A stretch of 64,000 bases of DNA from JAWSVE01 sp033852115 (GTDB taxonomy: Bacteria > Pseudomonadota > Gammaproteobacteria > Pseudomonadales > Cellvibrionaceae). Every line of letters starts with the position of its first letter. The stretch's first letter is position 1. Shown here piece by piece: positions 53,351-61,715 of this stretch. The notes under the pieces are model-generated. The model had not been told where the DNA came from, did not search any database, and saw only the letters and a list, made by a program, of their open reading frames with translations. The DNA lies in the NCBI GenBank assembly GCA_033852115.1, contig JAWSVE010000003.1, positions 620,001 to 684,000 of the forward strand, given 5' to 3'. The translations under genes and the position numbers were made by a program.

Positions 53351-53943
53351 AATTTATTTAATTCCGACTGCTGCCAAAACGGCACTGAGAATAACTCCAA
53401 TAAAGGGACCAAGGCTTCAATAGGTAACCCCACAACACCACTGTAGCTACCCACAATTCTTTCTACGAACACCGCACCCAAACCTTGGATACCATAACTG
53501 CCCGCTTTATCCCTGGGTTCACCACTTTGCCAGTATTTTTCAATTAATGCGGTATCAAGCGCTCGGAATGTGACCTCCGTTGAGGAGACCACAACCTCTT
53601 GCTGCCCCCCTGCGATCATCGCAATTGCCGATAGCACCTTATGCGATCGACCAGAGAGGCGGCGAAGCATTGCGCAAGATTCATGGAAGTCGGCGGGTTT
53701 ACCGAGAATATCGCTATCGACAACCACGCTAGTGTCTGCGGCCAACACGGGCCATGGCTTTTCCAAGTCAGCAGACGCAACCGCAGCTGCCTTCGCAACC
53801 GCAACACGTTGCACATATTCGACGGGAGGTTCGTTGAAAAGTGGGGATTCATCGATCGCCGCAGGCATCACCTCAAACTCAACGCCAATTTGCTGGAGAA
53901 GCTCTTGCCGGCGCGGTGACTGGGATGCGAGGTAGAGAGACAA
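53347..53943 (-). CDS. maf: Maf-family nucleotide pyrophosphatase (YhdE type)
   Basis: 198 residues. Seen: 'LYLASQSPRRQELLQQIGVEFEV' at the N-terminus, 'PWPVLAADTSVVVDSDILGKPAD' and 'DKAGSYGIQGLGAVFVERIVGSYSGVVGLPIEAL'. YhdE-type Maf proteins hydrolyse dTTP, UTP and modified pyrimidine triphosphates to monophosphates. It is coupled to rng by an ATGA overlap. A TATAAT on the minus strand at 53994-53999, about 50 bases upstream, may be its promoter. Confidence 0.94.
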   Translation of the reverse strand: MSLYLASQSPRRQELLQQIGVEFEVMPAAIDESPLFNEPPVEYVQRVAVAKAAAVASADLEKPWPVLAADTSVVVDSDILGKPADFHESCAMLRRLSGRSHKVLSAIAMIAGGQQEVVVSSTEVTFRALDTALIEKYWQSGEPRDKAGSYGIQGLGAVFVERIVGSYSGVVGLPIEALVPLLELFSVPFWQQSELNKL

Positions 53944-54004
53944 CTGAATTTCCTTTCCGGTGATGCTGATCTTGTCAGTAGACCATATATTCTATTATAC
54001 GCAG

Positions 54005-54133
54005 ATGAGGTCTCAAACTAACGATGAATCTATTCGTGTACTTCGCAGCAATATAGAGGCTCTAAAGAGAGCAAAGATACCAGTTACGGCTGGGGATAGT
54101 GACCAAAAGAGCATTGATAAAGACAACTGGTGA
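54005..54133 (+). CDS. Candidate small open frame between maf and mreD
   Basis: A 42-codon frame (ATG 54005, TGA 54131-54133) fills most of the gap between maf and mreD on the opposite strand and stops on the base next to the mreD end. Seen: a hydrophilic peptide with 'DESIRVLRSNIEALKRAKIP' and an Asp/Lys-rich tail. There is no Shine-Dalgarno sequence. A TATTAT about six bases upstream could give a leaderless message. It has no recognised family and may be a chance frame. Confidence 0.3.
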   Translation: MRSQTNDESIRVLRSNIEALKRAKIPVTAGDSDQKSIDKDNW

Positions 54134-54631
54134 TTAGTATTGACGGACATGCGTTCGAATCCGCACCCACTCCATCACAATCAAAATAACAGGCCACATC
54201 ACCGCGCTGACTAAAGCCGGGGTTAAAAACATTAATGAATCTGAATTAGGCCCACTAAAGCTTTGCGCCCAGTTCCAGAAAACCTGATGAATGCCAGTCA
54301 GCACAAACACCCAAAGGCTCTGCTGCCACAGCGCATAGCTGCGAATACGTTGATAGGAAAGCACGCAAAAATACGCGACTGCGACGAGACACAGTGCATG
54401 CAGTCCAATGACGCTTAATTCAACAATATCCTGCGCCAGCCCAACAATAAATGCGGTCAGAATACCGACCTGATGCGGCAACGCCGTGACCCAATAGATT
54501 ACAAGCAACGCTACAAACTCTGGTCGGAACCACTGCCATGAATCCGGTAGCGGGTAAACAGACAAGCACATCGCGACCACAAAGCTTAAGACAACAACGG
54601 TGTAATTGTGCGTCTGAGTCTCTATATTCAC
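54134..54631 (-). CDS. mreD: Rod-shape determining protein MreD
   Basis: 165 residues from GTG 54631, two bases after the mreC stop. Seen: five to six membrane segments with 'PDSWQWFRPEFVALLVIYWV' and 'VGILTAFIVGLAQDIVELSVIGLHAL', the MreD signature near the first helices. It is an inner-membrane partner of MreC and RodZ in the elongasome that directs lateral wall synthesis. Confidence 0.94.
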   Translation of the reverse strand: MNIETQTHNYTVVVLSFVVAMCLSVYPLPDSWQWFRPEFVALLVIYWVTALPHQVGILTAFIVGLAQDIVELSVIGLHALCLVAVAYFCVLSYQRIRSYALWQQSLWVFVLTGIHQVFWNWAQSFSGPNSDSLMFLTPALVSAVMWPVILIVMEWVRIRTHVRQY

Positions 54632-54633
54632 GC

Positions 54634-55518
54634 CTAGCCCTCGCCCTTTGGACTCTCTACTGACGCTGCCTCCACGCCTGAAGGAGTAGCACTGGCTGCC
54701 GAGTCGACAAATACCAATAACGCATGGCGAGAACGATCCAACTGTGCCAACGGCCTAGCAGTCACTCTGACAAATGGCTTTCCAGGGTCATGCACAATTG
54801 AGTCAACCACTGCCACCGGGTAGCCGCGGGGGAACCGCTGACCAAGCCCTGATGTTTCGAGCAAATCACCTTCTTCAATATCCACCGTACTGGATACATA
54901 GCGTAGCTCAAGGGTATATAGGTCACCTACGCCTTCGGCGATAGTGCGCACCCCATTGCGATTCACTTGTACTGACAAGGCATGAGAGCTATCGGTAATT
55001 AGCATGACGCGACTGCTAAACGGAAGCACCTCGATAACTTGTCCCATCAAACCGTCAGCATCCACCAGCGGCTGCCCCACATAGACACCGTGGTTCGAGC
55101 CCTTGTCGATAATGACTACGTGTGCCAGGGGATCGGGTGATACGCCAGTCAGCTCGGTTACCGCAACCCGCTCTTTAAGCGTTTCACTGGAATTCATTAA
55201 TTGTTGCAGGTGAATATTCTCTGCATAGATGGATGCCATTTGCTGGAGGCGGCGCTTGTGAATCAGTAACTCTTCGCGCAACTTCGCATTTTCCTCTAAC
55301 ACCTTGGCTTTACTAGCAAAGCGCTCAGATGCCCAGTCACTAACGCGAGAAGGAATATTCGTTACCCAGTAAAAAGGCGTAGAGACCACCCCCAGTTTGC
55401 TGCGGATAGGATCCAGCACTGAGGTGTAATTGCCTAAGAGAATCAGTACCAGCGCCACCGCAGCAAGAATAAGCGTGCGAGTGGACGCGGACGAATTTTT
55501 GGAAAAGAGCGGCTTAAT
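54634..55518 (-). CDS. mreC: Rod-shape determining protein MreC, apparent AUU start
   Basis: 294 residues if started at ATT 55518. An in-frame GTG at 55458 would begin inside the membrane helix and remove the conserved start. The frame from ATT gives (M)KPLFSKNSSASTRTLIL, which aligns with the MreC N-terminus MKPIFSRGPS of E. coli, and GGAGAG lies eight bases before the ATT. Upstream in frame there is a TGA and no ATG, GTG or TTG. After the helix come a coiled coil (~residues 60-110) and the two beta domains ('TGVSPDPLAHVVIIDKGSNHGV', 'MLITDSSHALSVQVNRNG', 'LETSGLGQRFPRGYPV'). The tail is Ala/Ser-rich. It lies between mreB and mreD. Confidence 0.9.
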   Translation of the reverse strand: MKPLFSKNSSASTRTLILAAVALVLILLGNYTSVLDPIRSKLGVVSTPFYWVTNIPSRVSDWASERFASKAKVLEENAKLREELLIHKRRLQQMASIYAENIHLQQLMNSSETLKERVAVTELTGVSPDPLAHVVIIDKGSNHGVYVGQPLVDADGLMGQVIEVLPFSSRVMLITDSSHALSVQVNRNGVRTIAEGVGDLYTLELRYVSSTVDIEEGDLLETSGLGQRFPRGYPVAVVDSIVHDPGKPFVRVTARPLAQLDRSRHALLVFVDSAASATPSGVEAASVESPKGEG

Positions 55519-55530
55519 CGCAAACTCTCC
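55519..55530 (-). promoter_or_regulatory. Ribosome binding site that fixes the mreC start
   Basis: On the minus strand GGAGAG is followed by TTTGCG and then ATT (55518-55516). The spacing from GGAG to ATT is eight bases, which is optimal. The same site cannot serve the GTG 60 bases further on. Confidence 0.7.
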
Positions 55531-55569
55531 TGTTCATATTCTGATCAGTTAAGTCAGCATAGCCGAACA

Positions 55570-56610
55570 TCAGCTAGAAAGAAAATCAATGGCGTGCTTG
55601 TCCATCAAGTCCATTGCCTTACCACCACCTCGGGCAACACAGGTAAGTGGATCCTCAGCAACAATAACGGGCAAACCTGTTTCTTCGGTCAATAAGCGGT
55701 CAATGTCTCGCAACAACGCGCCACCACCGGTTAAGACAATACCCGACTCAGCAATATCTGACGCTAGTTCAGGTGGAGATTGCTCTAATGCGCTTTTCAC
55801 TGCTTGAACTATACCGGTCAGCGGCTCTTGAAGCGCTTCGAGGATTTCATCGCTATTCAGGGTAAAGCTTCGCGGCACCCCTTCCGCTAGATTGCGGCCA
55901 CGCACATCAATTTCGCGGACTTCGCTTCCTGCGTAGGCACAGCCAATTTCTTGCTTGATTCGCTCAGCCGTTGCATCACCAATAACACTGCCATAGTTAC
56001 GGCGAACATAATTGACGATCGCCTCATCAAATCGGTCGCCACCAATGCGGACGGAATCTGAATAGACGACACCATTCAAAGAAATAATCGCGATCTCAGT
56101 TGTTCCACCACCGATATCAACGACCATTGAACCATTTGCTTCTTCAACTTTGAGACCTGCACCAATCGCGGCTGCCATGGGCTCTTCAATCAAACGTACT
56201 TCACGAGCACCAGCACCGAGCGCAGATTCACGAATAGCACGCTTTTCAACTTCGGTAGATAGACACGGAACACAAACCAAAACGCGAGGACTAGGTTGAA
56301 ACCAGCTGTTTTCATGCACTTTTTTAATAAAGTGCTGTAACATTTTTTCAGTCACTTGGAAGTCTGCGATAACGCCATCTTTAAGAGGGCGGATGGCTGT
56401 AATGTTGCCAGGAGTACGGCCCAGCATACGTTTTGCCTCAACACCAACTGCCTCAACAATCTTTTGGCCATTGTGTTGACGGATTGCCACCACCGATGGT
56501 TCGTCAAGAACGATACCCCGGTCGCGTACAAAAATGAGGGTATTTGCGGTCCCCAGGTCGATCGATAAATCATTCGAGAACATGCCACGTAGGCGTTTGG
56601 GTAATAACAT
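55570..56610 (-). CDS. mreB: Rod-shape determining actin homologue MreB
   Basis: 346 residues, the standard length. Seen: 'SIDLGTANTLIFVRDRGIVLDEPSVVAI' (phosphate 1 loop), 'VPCLSTEVEKRAIRESALGAGAREVRLIEEPMAAAIGAGL', 'VVDIGGGTTEIAIISLNG' (phosphate 2) and 'GIVLTGGGALLRDIDRLL' (adenosine loop). It forms membrane-bound filaments that orient the elongasome. First gene of the mreBCD-maf-rng-yhdP run, divergent from gatC. Confidence 0.98.
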   Translation of the reverse strand: MLLPKRLRGMFSNDLSIDLGTANTLIFVRDRGIVLDEPSVVAIRQHNGQKIVEAVGVEAKRMLGRTPGNITAIRPLKDGVIADFQVTEKMLQHFIKKVHENSWFQPSPRVLVCVPCLSTEVEKRAIRESALGAGAREVRLIEEPMAAAIGAGLKVEEANGSMVVDIGGGTTEIAIISLNGVVYSDSVRIGGDRFDEAIVNYVRRNYGSVIGDATAERIKQEIGCAYAGSEVREIDVRGRNLAEGVPRSFTLNSDEILEALQEPLTGIVQAVKSALEQSPPELASDIAESGIVLTGGGALLRDIDRLLTEETGLPVIVAEDPLTCVARGGGKAMDLMDKHAIDFLSS

Positions 56611-57085
56611 TGAGGGAGTCTACCTTCCGCTATAATTGTTATCAGTAATCTGATGCCTGAGCTAGTGCGTACCAGCCATTTAGTTGTTCTGGATTTTGAG
56701 TAATCTCGTTTTGCTCTTCCCTGATACCAGCCAATCAATCATTGGCTAAAACATCGGCAGTTTCCCAGCCACAAAACGGACTATCAGAAACCACTCACTG
56801 TTGCCATGTTGAAGACTTTTTTTGGCCTCTCACTAAGGCTCTAAGAGCCTGAAATTCCAAGCATTATGGTACCAGCGCCATAATTGTGCAAATTGGCGAA
56901 CTCTACCAATGCTAGGGATTCAGGGCAAGGCACAAATGTGGTAAGTTTAGCGCCCTTAATCAAACGCTGACTGAGATCTCAATTACCCGCTTCACGGCGG
57001 TCATAAATAGAGCTAACAGGAAGGCAAATTACGAAAATGAGACCACTCCCTAGTCGTCTCACTTAGTCACTCCCGGAGTTATCAC
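56611..57085 (+). other. 475-base divergent interval between mreB and gatC with palindromes
   Basis: No gene is supported here. It must carry promoters for mreB (minus) and gatC (plus). Two inverted repeats stand out: the 15-base palindrome AGGCTCTAAGAGCCT (56836-56850) and ATTATGG (56863-56869) with CCATAAT (56878-56884). They are next to each other, near the middle of the interval, and could be regulator sites. No regulator can be named from the motif. Confidence 0.5.
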
Positions 57086-57367
57086 GTGGATCAATCCGAA
57101 CTGGAAAAACTGGCACATTTAGCACGCATCGACGTTGCCGACGATGTGCTCGAAGATGCTGCTAGAAGTATTACCGATGTCCTGGCGCTGGTCGACCAGC
57201 TTCAATCCGCAAATACAGACGGTGTTGCCCCTATGGCACATCCCCAGGACGCACAACAACGTCTGCGAGCCGATGACGTCACCGAGCCAAACTGCCGTGA
57301 TGCCTATCAAGCTATTGCCCCTCAAACAGAAGAAGGACTTTATTTAGTCCCTAAAGTGATCGACTAA
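57086..57367 (+). CDS. gatC: Asp/Glu-tRNA amidotransferase subunit C
   Basis: 93 residues from GTG 57086 with CGGAG eight bases upstream. Seen: 'LEKLAHLARIDVADD', 'SITDVLALVDQLQSANTDGVAPMAHP', 'QRLRADDVTE' and 'EGLYLVPKVID', the whole GatC pattern. It wraps the GatA-GatB interface in the amidotransferase that turns misacylated Glu-tRNA-Gln and Asp-tRNA-Asn into Gln-tRNA-Gln and Asn-tRNA-Asn. It is the first gene of gatCAB. Confidence 0.97.
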   Translation: MDQSELEKLAHLARIDVADDVLEDAARSITDVLALVDQLQSANTDGVAPMAHPQDAQQRLRADDVTEPNCRDAYQAIAPQTEEGLYLVPKVID

Positions 57368-57393
57368 TTACACCGAATCAGGAACTCCCTTCG

Positions 57394-58845
57394 ATGCATA
57401 ACCTAACCATCGCGGAGCTGGCAAAAGGCTTACGTGACAAATCATTTTCCAGTGTTGAATTAGCACAACATTTTCTTGGGCGCATTCAACGCCTGGATAA
57501 AACCTATAACAGTTATATCACCATTACTGAGGACACCGCGTTAGCGCAAGCAAAAGCTGCCGATGAGCGCCTTGCCAACAATGATGATTCGCCATTGTGT
57601 GGAATACCAATCGCGCACAAAGATATTTTTTGCACCACAGGCATTCGAACCAGTTGCGGCTCAAAAATGCTAGACAACTTCTTAGCACCTTACGACGCCA
57701 CTGTAGTTGAAAATTTAGCAACGACGGGTGCTGTCATGCTGGGTAAAACCAACATGGATGAATTCGCCATGGGCTCATCTAACGAGACTAGCTACTACGG
57801 TCCAGTGAAAAACCCTTGGTCGACAGATTGCGTGCCTGGCGGCTCATCGGGCGGTTCAGCTGCGGCTGTTGCGGCACGTATTGCGCCAGGCGCTACTGCA
57901 ACAGATACCGGCGGCTCGATTCGACAACCAGCGTCACTTTGCGGTTTAACCGGGTTAAAACCTACCTACGGGCGCGTCTCTCGCTGGGGCATGATCGCTT
58001 TTGCCTCAAGCCTCGACCAGGCGGGAACGTTAACACGCACCGCTGAAGACTCCGCCATCATGCTGCAAGCAATGGCAAGTTTTGATAATAAAGACTCCAC
58101 CTGCATTGATCATGCAATCCCCGATTACTGCGCTTCGCTCAACAACGACATCAGCGGTTTAAAAATCGGTGTACCGAAAGAATATTTTGGTGAAGGTTTA
58201 AACCCTGGGACAGAACAAGCTGTGCGGGCTGCTCTCGAAGAGTTGGAAAAACTTGGCGCATCGATTAAAGAAGTCAGCTTGCCTCATTCACATTTAGCAG
58301 TACCCACCTATTACGTCATTGCACCAGCGGAATGTTCTGCCAACTTGTCTCGCTTTGACGGCGCTCGATACGGTTACCGCTGCGAATCCCCCAAAGATTT
58401 GGAAGATATGTACAAACGTTCACGCGGTGAAGGGTTTGGTGATGAGGTCATTCGCCGTATTTTGGTGGGGACCTATGCCTTGTCCGCGGGATACTACGAC
58501 GCCTATTACCGCAAAGCGCAACAAACACGTCGTCTTATCAAGCAAGACTTTATGGATGCATTTAAAGAAGTTGACGTCATAGTTGGCCCAACAGCGACAT
58601 CCACCGCATTTGGTTTTGGCGCAAAGAAAGATCCCGTTGCCATGTACATGGAAGATATCTATACCATTGCTACCAACCTTGCAGGGTTACCCGGAATGTC
58701 TATTCCTTGCGGCCTCGTTGACCAAAAACCTGTTGGCCTGCAAATCATCGGACAAGATTGGGACGAAGCGCGCATGTTAAATATTGCGCATCAATTTCAA
58801 CGTGCAACTGATTTCCATCAGCTTGCTCCCCAAGGTATTGAGTGA
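57394..58845 (+). CDS. gatA: Glutamyl-tRNA(Gln) amidotransferase subunit A
   Basis: 483 residues, amidase-signature family. Seen: the Ser-cisSer-Lys triad K76 ('IAHKDIF'), S151 ('GGSSGGSAAAVA') and S175 ('DTGGSIRQPA'), and 'GLTGLKPTYGRVSRWGMIAFASSLDQAG'. It hydrolyses glutamine and channels ammonia to GatB. It is co-directional with gatC and gatB; the gatB frame overlaps its last codons but the likely gatB start lies after the stop. Confidence 0.97.
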   Translation: MHNLTIAELAKGLRDKSFSSVELAQHFLGRIQRLDKTYNSYITITEDTALAQAKAADERLANNDDSPLCGIPIAHKDIFCTTGIRTSCGSKMLDNFLAPYDATVVENLATTGAVMLGKTNMDEFAMGSSNETSYYGPVKNPWSTDCVPGGSSGGSAAAVAARIAPGATATDTGGSIRQPASLCGLTGLKPTYGRVSRWGMIAFASSLDQAGTLTRTAEDSAIMLQAMASFDNKDSTCIDHAIPDYCASLNNDISGLKIGVPKEYFGEGLNPGTEQAVRAALEELEKLGASIKEVSLPHSHLAVPTYYVIAPAECSANLSRFDGARYGYRCESPKDLEDMYKRSRGEGFGDEVIRRILVGTYALSAGYYDAYYRKAQQTRRLIKQDFMDAFKEVDVIVGPTATSTAFGFGAKKDPVAMYMEDIYTIATNLAGLPGMSIPCGLVDQKPVGLQIIGQDWDEARMLNIAHQFQRATDFHQLAPQGIE

Positions 58846-58856
58846 GGAATAAGCAG

Positions 58857-60305
58857 ATGCAATGGGAAACAGTTATCGGGCTAGAGATTCACGTCCAGCT
58901 CGCCACAAAATCAAAATTATTTTCGGCCTCCAGCACAACATTTGGGGCTGAACCCAATACACAAGCCAGCGCCATCGATTTAGCGATGCCAGGGACCTTG
59001 CCATCGCCTAACGAAGAAGCGTTTCGTTTCGCCACGATGTTTGGCCTCGCGATTAATGCCGATATCAACAAGCACTCGGTATTTGAGCGTAAAAACTATT
59101 TCTACCCAGACCTTCCCAAAGGCTATCAAACGACCCAATTGGCGGAGCCAATTGTTGGCGCCGGCATAGTCACAGTACAACTCGAAGGTGGCTCAACCAA
59201 AGATGTGCGCATTCATCACGCTCACCTAGAAGAAGACGCAGGTAAGTCGCTACATGAAGATTTTCACGGTATGTCCGGTATCGACCTTAACCGAGCGGGC
59301 ACACCACTGATCGAAGTCGTAACGGAACCCGACATGCGTAATGCAGAAGAAGCCGTTGCCTTTGCAAAAAAACTACACAGCTTGGTAACCTCTTTAGGTA
59401 TTTGTGATGGTGAAATGTCGCAAGGCTCTATGCGCTTCGACGTGAATATCTCTGTTCGCCCCTATGGACAGGAAGAATTGGGCACCCGCACTGAAACTAA
59501 AAACCTCAACTCTTTCCGGTTTATGGAAGAAGCTATCGAGATGGAAGTCGAGCGCCAAATTGAAGTATTGGAAAGCGGTGGCAGCATCCGTCAAGAAACG
59601 CGACTTTATAATGGTGACACCAAGCAAGCTCGATCTATGCGCTCGAAAGAAGAGTCTAACGATTACCGCTACTTTCCCTGTCCGGACTTATTGCCCGTTG
59701 TATTAGATGACGCTTATATCGAACGTGTGCGCCAGCAATTACCGGAATTGCCGGAAACGAAAAAGCAGCGCTACATCGAAGAACTAGGACTGTCTGCCTA
59801 CGATGCAGATATTCTCTCAGGGGATGCCGCTACCGCCCAATATTTTGAAGCAACTGCCAAATTATCTGGCCAAGCTAAACTGGCTGCGAACTGGATAATG
59901 GGAGATATAGCGGCGCGATTGAACCAGGAAGAGATATCTATCAGCCAATCACCCATCAGCGCAGAACAACTCGCTGGGTTGATAGCGCGGATTGACGACG
60001 GCACCATCTCCAGTAAGATTGCCAAGCAAGTGTTTGAAAGCATGTGGGCAGGTGAAGGCGATGCGGACAGCATCATTGAAAGTAAAGGCTTAAAACAAGT
60101 CTCAGACACTGGGGCACTGGAAAAGATGGTGGATGATGTCATTGCCAACAACCAGGCGCAAGTGGACAACTATCGCAGCGCAGATGAGAAAAAACGTCCC
60201 AAAATGCTGGGTTTCTTTGTCGGTCAAATAATGAAAGCCTCAAAAGGCCAGGCCAACCCACAAGCGGTGAATGAGATCTTGTTGAAAAAACTGAATGATC
60301 AATAG
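58857..60305 (+). CDS. gatB: Aspartyl/glutamyl-tRNA amidotransferase subunit B
   Basis: 482 residues from ATG 58857, the start giving the usual N-terminus 'WETVIGLEIHVQLATKSKLF'; a GTG at 58842 inside gatA is a less likely alternative. Seen: 'HAHLEEDAGKSLHE', 'NRAGTPLIEVVTEPDM', 'GEMSQGSMRFDVNISVRP', 'RTETKNLNSFRFMEEAI' and 'SMRSKEESNDYRYFPCPDL'. These residues form the kinase and transamidase site, and the C-terminal YqeY-like tail contacts tRNA. It completes gatCAB. Confidence 0.97.
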   Translation: MQWETVIGLEIHVQLATKSKLFSASSTTFGAEPNTQASAIDLAMPGTLPSPNEEAFRFATMFGLAINADINKHSVFERKNYFYPDLPKGYQTTQLAEPIVGAGIVTVQLEGGSTKDVRIHHAHLEEDAGKSLHEDFHGMSGIDLNRAGTPLIEVVTEPDMRNAEEAVAFAKKLHSLVTSLGICDGEMSQGSMRFDVNISVRPYGQEELGTRTETKNLNSFRFMEEAIEMEVERQIEVLESGGSIRQETRLYNGDTKQARSMRSKEESNDYRYFPCPDLLPVVLDDAYIERVRQQLPELPETKKQRYIEELGLSAYDADILSGDAATAQYFEATAKLSGQAKLAANWIMGDIAARLNQEEISISQSPISAEQLAGLIARIDDGTISSKIAKQVFESMWAGEGDADSIIESKGLKQVSDTGALEKMVDDVIANNQAQVDNYRSADEKKRPKMLGFFVGQIMKASKGQANPQAVNEILLKKLNDQ

Positions 60306-60343
60306 CGCATACAAACACCAAGATTAAACAAAAGAGATTCGTT

Positions 60344-60640
60344 ATGAGTTTAAAGAAAGATAAACAAAAAGTGTTAGGCGAGCATTTTGACGATGAGCGC
60401 ATCAGAAGCTTTTTAGCGTTCGAGCCACCAGAAGGCGTCAACCAAGACTTTCATTTATTGGAGAAAGCTTACAGAGGTATGATTCCAGAAAACTTCGCTA
60501 CCTTTGTCGGCTTTTTTCTAGAAGCCGGTCGCGACATCAATGCGACTAACCCCCAGGGGCAAACTATCCTCACAATAGTTAATCAACATCGACTGGGCGA
60601 AGAATACCTAGAGGCCTTACAAAACGCAGGCGCCCATTAA
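60344..60640 (+). CDS. PA4642-family small protein
   Basis: 98 residues. Seen: 'LKKDKQKVLGEHFDDERIRSFL', 'GVNQDFHLLEKAYRGMIPENFATFVGFFLEAGRDINATNPQGQTIL' and 'HRLGEEYLEALQNAGAH'. The pattern agrees with the uncharacterised PA4642 family of Pseudomonadales and relatives. No function is known. It lies 38 bases after gatB and is followed by a strong terminator, so it ends the gatCAB transcript. Confidence 0.82.
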   Translation: MSLKKDKQKVLGEHFDDERIRSFLAFEPPEGVNQDFHLLEKAYRGMIPENFATFVGFFLEAGRDINATNPQGQTILTIVNQHRLGEEYLEALQNAGAH

Positions 60641-60661
60641 TCGCTGAATCCAACGTCGCTG

Positions 60662-60686
60662 AAAAAGAGGCTCACGCCTCTTTTTT
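60662..60686 (+). terminator. Rho-independent terminator after the PA4642-family gene
   Basis: AGAGGC (60666-60671) pairs with GCCTCT (60676-60681) around a TCAC loop, extended by A:T pairs and followed by a T-run to 60686. It ends the gatCAB unit before cysZ. Confidence 0.92.
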
Positions 60687-60703
60687 ATTATTGGGACTCA
60701 ATC

Positions 60704-61426
60704 ATGAATCAAAACAACCTAGCGTCTGGCATTAAATATTTTTTGGATGGGGTGAATTTGCTGAAGCACCCCAAGCTCCGTTCATTTTTAATCATACCGA
60801 TTTTGATCAATACCATCGTCTTTTTCTTGATCACTGGGGCGTTCTTTCACTATTTTGATCAACTCCTTAATTACCTGTTAGGCTGGCTTCCCGACTTTCT
60901 AGAATTTCTTGCCTGGATTGCCATTACCGTACTGGGCGTGTTGATTGCCGTATTCTACGGCTATTGCTTTAGCGCCATCACCAATATTATCGCTGCGCCG
61001 TTTTATGGCATCCTAGCTGAGCGTACAGAGGAAATTGCCAGTGACGTTGAGATTCCTGACGAAACACTAAGCCAGTTAATCCCGCGCACCATAGGACGAG
61101 AACTAACCAAACTATGGTATTTCCTTTGGCGAAGTCTAATAGTATTTATTTTGAGTTTTGTACCTGTTATTGGCCCAGCCCTCGCCATTATTTGGGCCAT
61201 ATGGAGCATGGCTATTCAGTACAGCGACTATGCTGCCGACAACCATCAAACACCGTTCAGCGTGTTTCGATCTTTGCTTCGGCAACGCCTATGGAGCACA
61301 TTAGGTTTCGGTGGAGTCGTTATACTCTGCTTAATGATACCGATAATCAATATTCTGGTGATGCCAGCCGCAGTGATTGGAGGCACACTATTTTGGGCAA
61401 ATGAGCTTAGGGAGCTTAGATCGTAG
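60704..61426 (+). CDS. cysZ: Sulfate transporter CysZ
   Basis: 240 residues. Seen: 'GIKYFLDGVNLLKHPKLRSFLIIPILINTIVFFLI' at the N-terminus, then four to six hydrophobic segments, and 'IIAAPFYGILAERTEEIASD' and 'LSFVPVIGPALAIIWAIWSMAIQYSDYAADNHQTPF'. CysZ is a sulfate-proton transporter feeding cysteine synthesis. It follows a terminator and has no clear ribosome binding site. A 728-base interval follows it. Confidence 0.93.
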   Translation: MNQNNLASGIKYFLDGVNLLKHPKLRSFLIIPILINTIVFFLITGAFFHYFDQLLNYLLGWLPDFLEFLAWIAITVLGVLIAVFYGYCFSAITNIIAAPFYGILAERTEEIASDVEIPDETLSQLIPRTIGRELTKLWYFLWRSLIVFILSFVPVIGPALAIIWAIWSMAIQYSDYAADNHQTPFSVFRSLLRQRLWSTLGFGGVVILCLMIPIINILVMPAAVIGGTLFWANELRELRS

Positions 61427-61591
61427 AGAAGGGAAACCTAACCGGCTTTAAGGACATAGACTTCAGGTCTTGAGGGTTAGAGAGCTGAGATAAGAGAATT
61501 CGCAGTAAAAGCGATCCCGAACAACAATTAGAGTAATACGTTAATTCACTGCGGGTAGAACAGAACGTTGTTTGAGAAAGCAATGAGGTTT

Positions 61592-61651
61592 ACTCGTAAG
61601 TGACGAACTCGCAAATGACTAACTCGTAAACCCCACTTACTCGTAAACCCC
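61592..61651. repeat. Short direct repeats of an ACTCGTAA unit
   Basis: Four copies occur: ACTCGTAAG (61592), ACTCGCAAA (61607), ACTCGTAAACCCC (61622) and ACTCGTAAACCCC (61639). The first three are 15 bases apart, with TGACGA or TGACTA as the rest of the unit; the last two share 13 identical bases 17 apart. The last copy runs into the hairpin at 61648. Confidence 0.75.
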
Positions 61652-61685
61652 TCTGGAGTATTTGCATCGCATTACTCCAGAGGGG
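61648..61685 (-). terminator. Strong hairpin, possible terminator of the small minus-strand gene
   Basis: CCCCTCTGGAGTA (61648-61660) pairs without mismatch with TACTCCAGAGGGG (61673-61685) around a 12-base loop. On the minus strand it comes about 30 bases after the stop of the small frame at 61716-61814 and is followed by GTTTACG, a weak U-run. On the plus strand it is followed by CTTATT. Either direction is possible; the minus direction has a gene to terminate. Confidence 0.5.
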
Positions 61686-61715
61686 CTTATTGCCTCAGTA
61701 CTTTTTCAAACTTCG

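Noticed and set aside
56352..56738. Frame overlapping the 5' end and leader of mreB
   Set aside because: Most of it is an out-of-frame copy of the conserved MreB N-terminus.
61592..61685. CRISPR-like or integron attC-like element
   Set aside because: Repeat units are too short and spacers not unique for CRISPR, and no integrase, cas gene or attC core sites are present.
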